Shown one piece after another: positions 61,882 to 64,000 of a stretch of 64,000 nt of DNA. Source of the DNA: Streptococcus sanguinis (GTDB lineage: Bacteria > Bacillota > Bacilli > Lactobacillales > Streptococcaceae); the NCBI RefSeq assembly GCF_001078705.1, contig NZ_CDMW01000001.1, forward strand, positions 1,171,541 to 1,235,540. Direction: 5' to 3'. Under the pieces are notes generated by a model that was given only the letters and a program-made list of their open reading frames with translations, was not told where the DNA came from and did not search any database. The translations under genes were made by a program, and so were the position numbers. Every line of letters begins with the position of its first letter. Position 1 is the stretch's first letter.

Positions 61882-62094
61882 TTTTTCTCCATTTCTAGTC
61901 AAGACTGCTAAATTTCCATACCAGCCTTCTATATATGATTAAGTTCTTCTTTCATTTTTCAAGTCCAGCAGAACACTAATCGATGTGAAGGTCAATTAAA
62001 CTCTAAAAATCTAGTTTACTCCTATTTCCACACCTTTCTAGTATAAGCTATTTTAAGGATTTTGACAAATCTCTTTTAGGATTTCCTACAGGTC

Positions 62095-62134
62095 TTGACC
62101 TTTCTGCAAAAACAGTGTACTATACTAGTGTATA
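62095..62134 (+). promoter_or_regulatory. niaX promoter with NiaR-type inverted repeat
   Basis: TTGACC (62095-62100) and TACTAT (62118-62123), 17-base spacing. Overlapping the -10 region is TATAC...GTATA (62121-62134), with outer TGTA/TACA arms, a plausible NiaR operator because niaR is the downstream gene. Confidence 0.6.
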
Positions 62135-62155
62135 TACAGATAAAAAGGAGTCGCT

Positions 62156-62680
62156 ATGAAACCAAAATCTAAAAATCAGTTTATGACACTGACCGCTTTT
62201 TTGACTGCACTAGCTATTGTTATCCCACTGGTTATGCCGATTAAAATTGTCATTCCGCCCGCTTCCTTCACCTTAGCCAGTCATGTCGCTATCTTTCTGG
62301 CTATGTTTATCTCCCCTCTCATGACGGTGATTGTCGTGATTGGTTCTACTATTGGATTTGGAATGTCCGGACTTCCTTTTATCATCACGCTTAGGGCCCT
62401 GTCCCACTTGCTCTTCGCTAGCATAGGCGCTCTTTATCTTCAAAAGCACCCTGACACACTGGACAGCCAGAAGAAGACTTGGATATTTAATTTCCTGCTA
62501 GCCTTGATTCATGCCTTTGGCGAAGTGGTCGTCTGCATCCTCTTTTACACAACGTCTGCCTATCCTGCTAATGCTTTCTATATCTTATTTGGTCTGGTTG
62601 GACTTGGTACGGTCATTCATAGCATGGTCGACTTTGTCATTGCTAAGTTCATCTATAAAGCGCTGAAAAAGATTCGCTAG
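62156..62680 (+). CDS. niaX: Niacin ECF transporter substrate-binding component
   Basis: 174 residues, a small membrane protein with six segments, as in ECF S-components. LTAFLTALAIVIPLVMPIKI opens it, followed by PPASFTLASHVAIFLAMFIS and IGFGMSGLPFIITLRALSHL; the segment after residue 110 has HAFGEVVVCILFYTTSAYP. It would capture niacin and use shared EcfA/EcfT subunits. The identification rests on its direct partnership with niaR, 38 bases downstream. Confidence 0.82.
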   Translation: MKPKSKNQFMTLTAFLTALAIVIPLVMPIKIVIPPASFTLASHVAIFLAMFISPLMTVIVVIGSTIGFGMSGLPFIITLRALSHLLFASIGALYLQKHPDTLDSQKKTWIFNFLLALIHAFGEVVVCILFYTTSAYPANAFYILFGLVGLGTVIHSMVDFVIAKFIYKALKKIR

Positions 62681-62718
62681 AGCTTGAAGATTCCTGACTT
62701 TTGGTTTACAATGAAGCT

Positions 62719-63231
62719 ATGACCAAGCAAAGACGAGAAGAACTATTAGACCTTTTGAAAACATCATCTGCTGCCCTCAATGGCCAGTCACTGGCGGAGC
62801 ATTTCCATGTGACCAGACAGATTATCGTGCAAGATATTGCCCTCTTGCGGGCTGATGGTGCCCCCATCCTCTCAACCAATCGTGGCTATCTTTATAAAGA
62901 CCGCCAAGAAAATGCTGCTGTCCATCAGCTCTTCAAGGTTCAGCATGGGGCTGAGGATATGGAGGCCGAGCTGCTGGCTATCGTGGATAATGGCGGCCGC
63001 GTGCAGACTATTTTGATTGAGCACCCGGTTTACGGCGAAATTCAGACTTACCTGAAGCTGACCTGCCGCCGAGATGTCCAGCATTTTCTCCAACAGGTCG
63101 CATCCTGTGCCTTTCGCCCCTTATCTGAGCTGACAGATGGAGTCCACTATCACCTAGTACAAGCCGACTCCCAGCAGGATTTGGACTATGTAGAAGCCGC
63201 CTTGAGAGACCTAGGATTTTTACAGGAATAA
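62719..63231 (+). CDS. niaR: Niacin-responsive repressor NiaR (3H domain)
   Basis: 170 residues from the ATG at 62719. An N-terminal winged HTH (MTKQRREELLDLLKTSSAAL, then AEHFHVTRQIIVQDIALLRA, the DNA-reading helix) is followed by a 3H domain with three conserved His regions: IEHPVYGEIQTYLKL, DVQHFLQQVA and DGVHYHLVQ. These bind metal and niacin. It represses niacin uptake when niacin is present and probably controls its own operon with niaX. A terminator follows. Confidence 0.92.
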   Translation: MTKQRREELLDLLKTSSAALNGQSLAEHFHVTRQIIVQDIALLRADGAPILSTNRGYLYKDRQENAAVHQLFKVQHGAEDMEAELLAIVDNGGRVQTILIEHPVYGEIQTYLKLTCRRDVQHFLQQVASCAFRPLSELTDGVHYHLVQADSQQDLDYVEAALRDLGFLQE

Positions 63232-63241
63232 ATAACAAGAA

Positions 63242-63279
63242 AAAAAGACTGATTAGGCCCCAACCTAGTCAGTCTTTTT
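63242..63279. terminator. Bidirectional terminator between niaR and the Nudix gene
   Basis: AAAAAGACTGATTAGG (63242-63257) pairs with CCTAGTCAGTCTTTTT (63264-63279) with one unpaired base. It is flanked by A and T runs and overlaps the stop of the convergent Nudix gene. Confidence 0.88.
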
Positions 63280-63745
63280 AGTACATACTCTTGCGCCAGC
63301 CGCCTTCGATGCGCTCGTGATAGTAATATTCCGACAGTTCCTCATCTTCCATCATACGCAGAAGTTCTAACATATCGTAGGCCAAGTCTAGCTGTGGCAG
63401 GGTTTCCTTGTCTACCCAAGAGATCTCGCCCTCTTCAGTCGAGTGAATCTGACCAGAAAATTCGGTCGCTTTGTAACAAAAGACAATGTAGCGAACCCCT
63501 TCATCCGTATGCCAGTTCTTTACCCCAACCAGTTTTGGATGAGCAATAGTCAAACCTGTTTCCTCTAAAATCTCTCGGACAACCGCATCATGGAGAGACT
63601 CACCCTTCTCAATATGCCCACCAGGAAAAGCATATCCAGACCAGTGATTTCGTTCAGGAGAACGGTATTGGACCAGGACTTTACCTCGCGACACATCTTC
63701 AACAAGGCAGATGTTTGTTAGGATTGTTTCTTGGGAACGGGACAT
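63278..63745 (-). CDS. Nudix hydrolase (MutT/8-oxo-dGTPase type)
   Basis: 155 residues. The Nudix box GHIEKGESLHDAVVREILEE then TG (about 43-65) has all consensus residues. It is flanked by WSGYAFPGGHIEKG. The C-terminal part WVDKETLPQLDLAYDMLELL is typical of MutX/MutT-like enzymes in streptococci. It would hydrolyse oxidised or non-canonical nucleotides. It is convergent with niaR. Confidence 0.88.
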   Translation of the reverse strand: MSRSQETILTNICLVEDVSRGKVLVQYRSPERNHWSGYAFPGGHIEKGESLHDAVVREILEETGLTIAHPKLVGVKNWHTDEGVRYIVFCYKATEFSGQIHSTEEGEISWVDKETLPQLDLAYDMLELLRMMEDEELSEYYYHERIEGGWRKSMY

Positions 63746-63768
63746 GGGTTCTCTCGCTTTCTAAGTTA

Positions 63769-64000
63769 TTAAAACATATCTTCGTTATATTTCACTTCTG
63801 ACTTCATGACAAAGGGATTGATCAATTCATGATGCTCATAGGTACTATGAACCACAAAACCTCTGACAATGATGATTTCTTTATCTTGTATATGATAGTC
63901 TATATTGATGGGCATTGCTGGATCTGAGACGATTGACAAAGCAAAGAATGCCGAAAACCAAAGATAAAGTGCCACCAATCCACTGAATAATTGAAAAATA
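63769..64000 (-). CDS. C-terminal part of a membrane protein (runs off right edge)
   Basis: The frame is open through base 64000 and ends at 63769. It shows a hydrophobic segment (FFQLFSGLVALYLWFSAFFA) followed by a short extracytoplasmic-looking tail with DYHIQDKEIIIVRGFVV and HSTYEHHELINPF. The gene start is outside the window, so the length and family are unknown. It is 23 bases upstream of the Nudix gene on the same strand and may share its transcript. Confidence 0.65.
   Translation of the reverse strand, partial: IFQLFSGLVALYLWFSAFFALSIVSDPAMPINIDYHIQDKEIIIVRGFVVHSTYEHHELINPFVMKSEVKYNEDMF

Overview
The window reads as chromosome of a low-GC Gram-positive coccus, most likely an oral Streptococcus of the sanguinis/gordonii/mitis type. 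The basis is the gene set and protein flavour: histidine-triad (Pht) surface proteins with an AdcA-II-type zinc lipoprotein and perfect AdcR boxes, malXCD, pepV next to a nitroreductase, a PyrR-attenuated pyr operon, an LPXTG protein and serine-rich lipoproteins. No rRNA, tRNA, CRISPR, phage, integrase or transposase genes were seen. The species is an inference.

Layout. 1-7.7 kb: small metabolic and repair genes, all on the minus strand (rhodanese, MDR reductase, ProX-type editing deacylase, uracil-DNA glycosylase, pepV, nitroreductase, lipoprotein, uvrC), with an ABC-ATPase relic at 1.66-1.86 kb. 8.0-11.6 kb: malXCD behind a promoter whose spacer carries a LacI/CcpA-type operator. 11.7-14.3 kb: a coiled-coil SEC10/PgrA-type LPXTG protein. 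14.5-20.3 kb: trmD-rimM and khpA-rpsP, split by an accessory stretch (secreted small protein, frameshifted hydrolase, VOC protein, a hydrolase lacking obvious catalytic residues, an Imm5-like protein). 20.4-29.1 kb: YjjG phosphatase, papain-like protein, AraC/GyrI regulator, cysteine-cluster protein, lepA, HAD phosphatase, a DNA glycosylase-like protein and an orphan ferrochelatase. 29.3-33.1 kb: a tight four-gene operon (SDR, membrane GT2, alpha/beta-hydrolase-like protein, GT1) that looks like glycolipid or glycoside assembly. 33.25 kb: pepT.

34.5-45.7 kb is the most unusual part: about fifteen short minus-strand genes plus several decayed ones that look like an array of polymorphic-toxin immunity genes with no toxin alongside. 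Two genes are PoNi-like (DUF1910/1911). Three end in a nearly identical DUF6572-like domain. Five share a roughly 55-residue N-terminal module in different combinations, and one is an ankyrin protein. A multi-gene block is duplicated: one member gene and the spacer after it are almost identical between copies, while the neighbouring members have diverged. One copy carries a 142-bp deletion between 10-bp direct repeats, and another gene is broken at a poly-A run.

46-64 kb: a zinc-regulated pair (adcAII and a six-triad Pht protein) behind tandem AdcR boxes; the pyr operon pyrR-pyrP-pyrB-carA-carB with its PyrR attenuator; a second AdcR-controlled locus encoding a leucine-rich-repeat histidine-triad lipoprotein; a Pr6Pr membrane protein with a PhnA/YjdM zinc-ribbon protein; the niacin pair niaX-niaR; a Nudix hydrolase; and a membrane protein running off the right edge.
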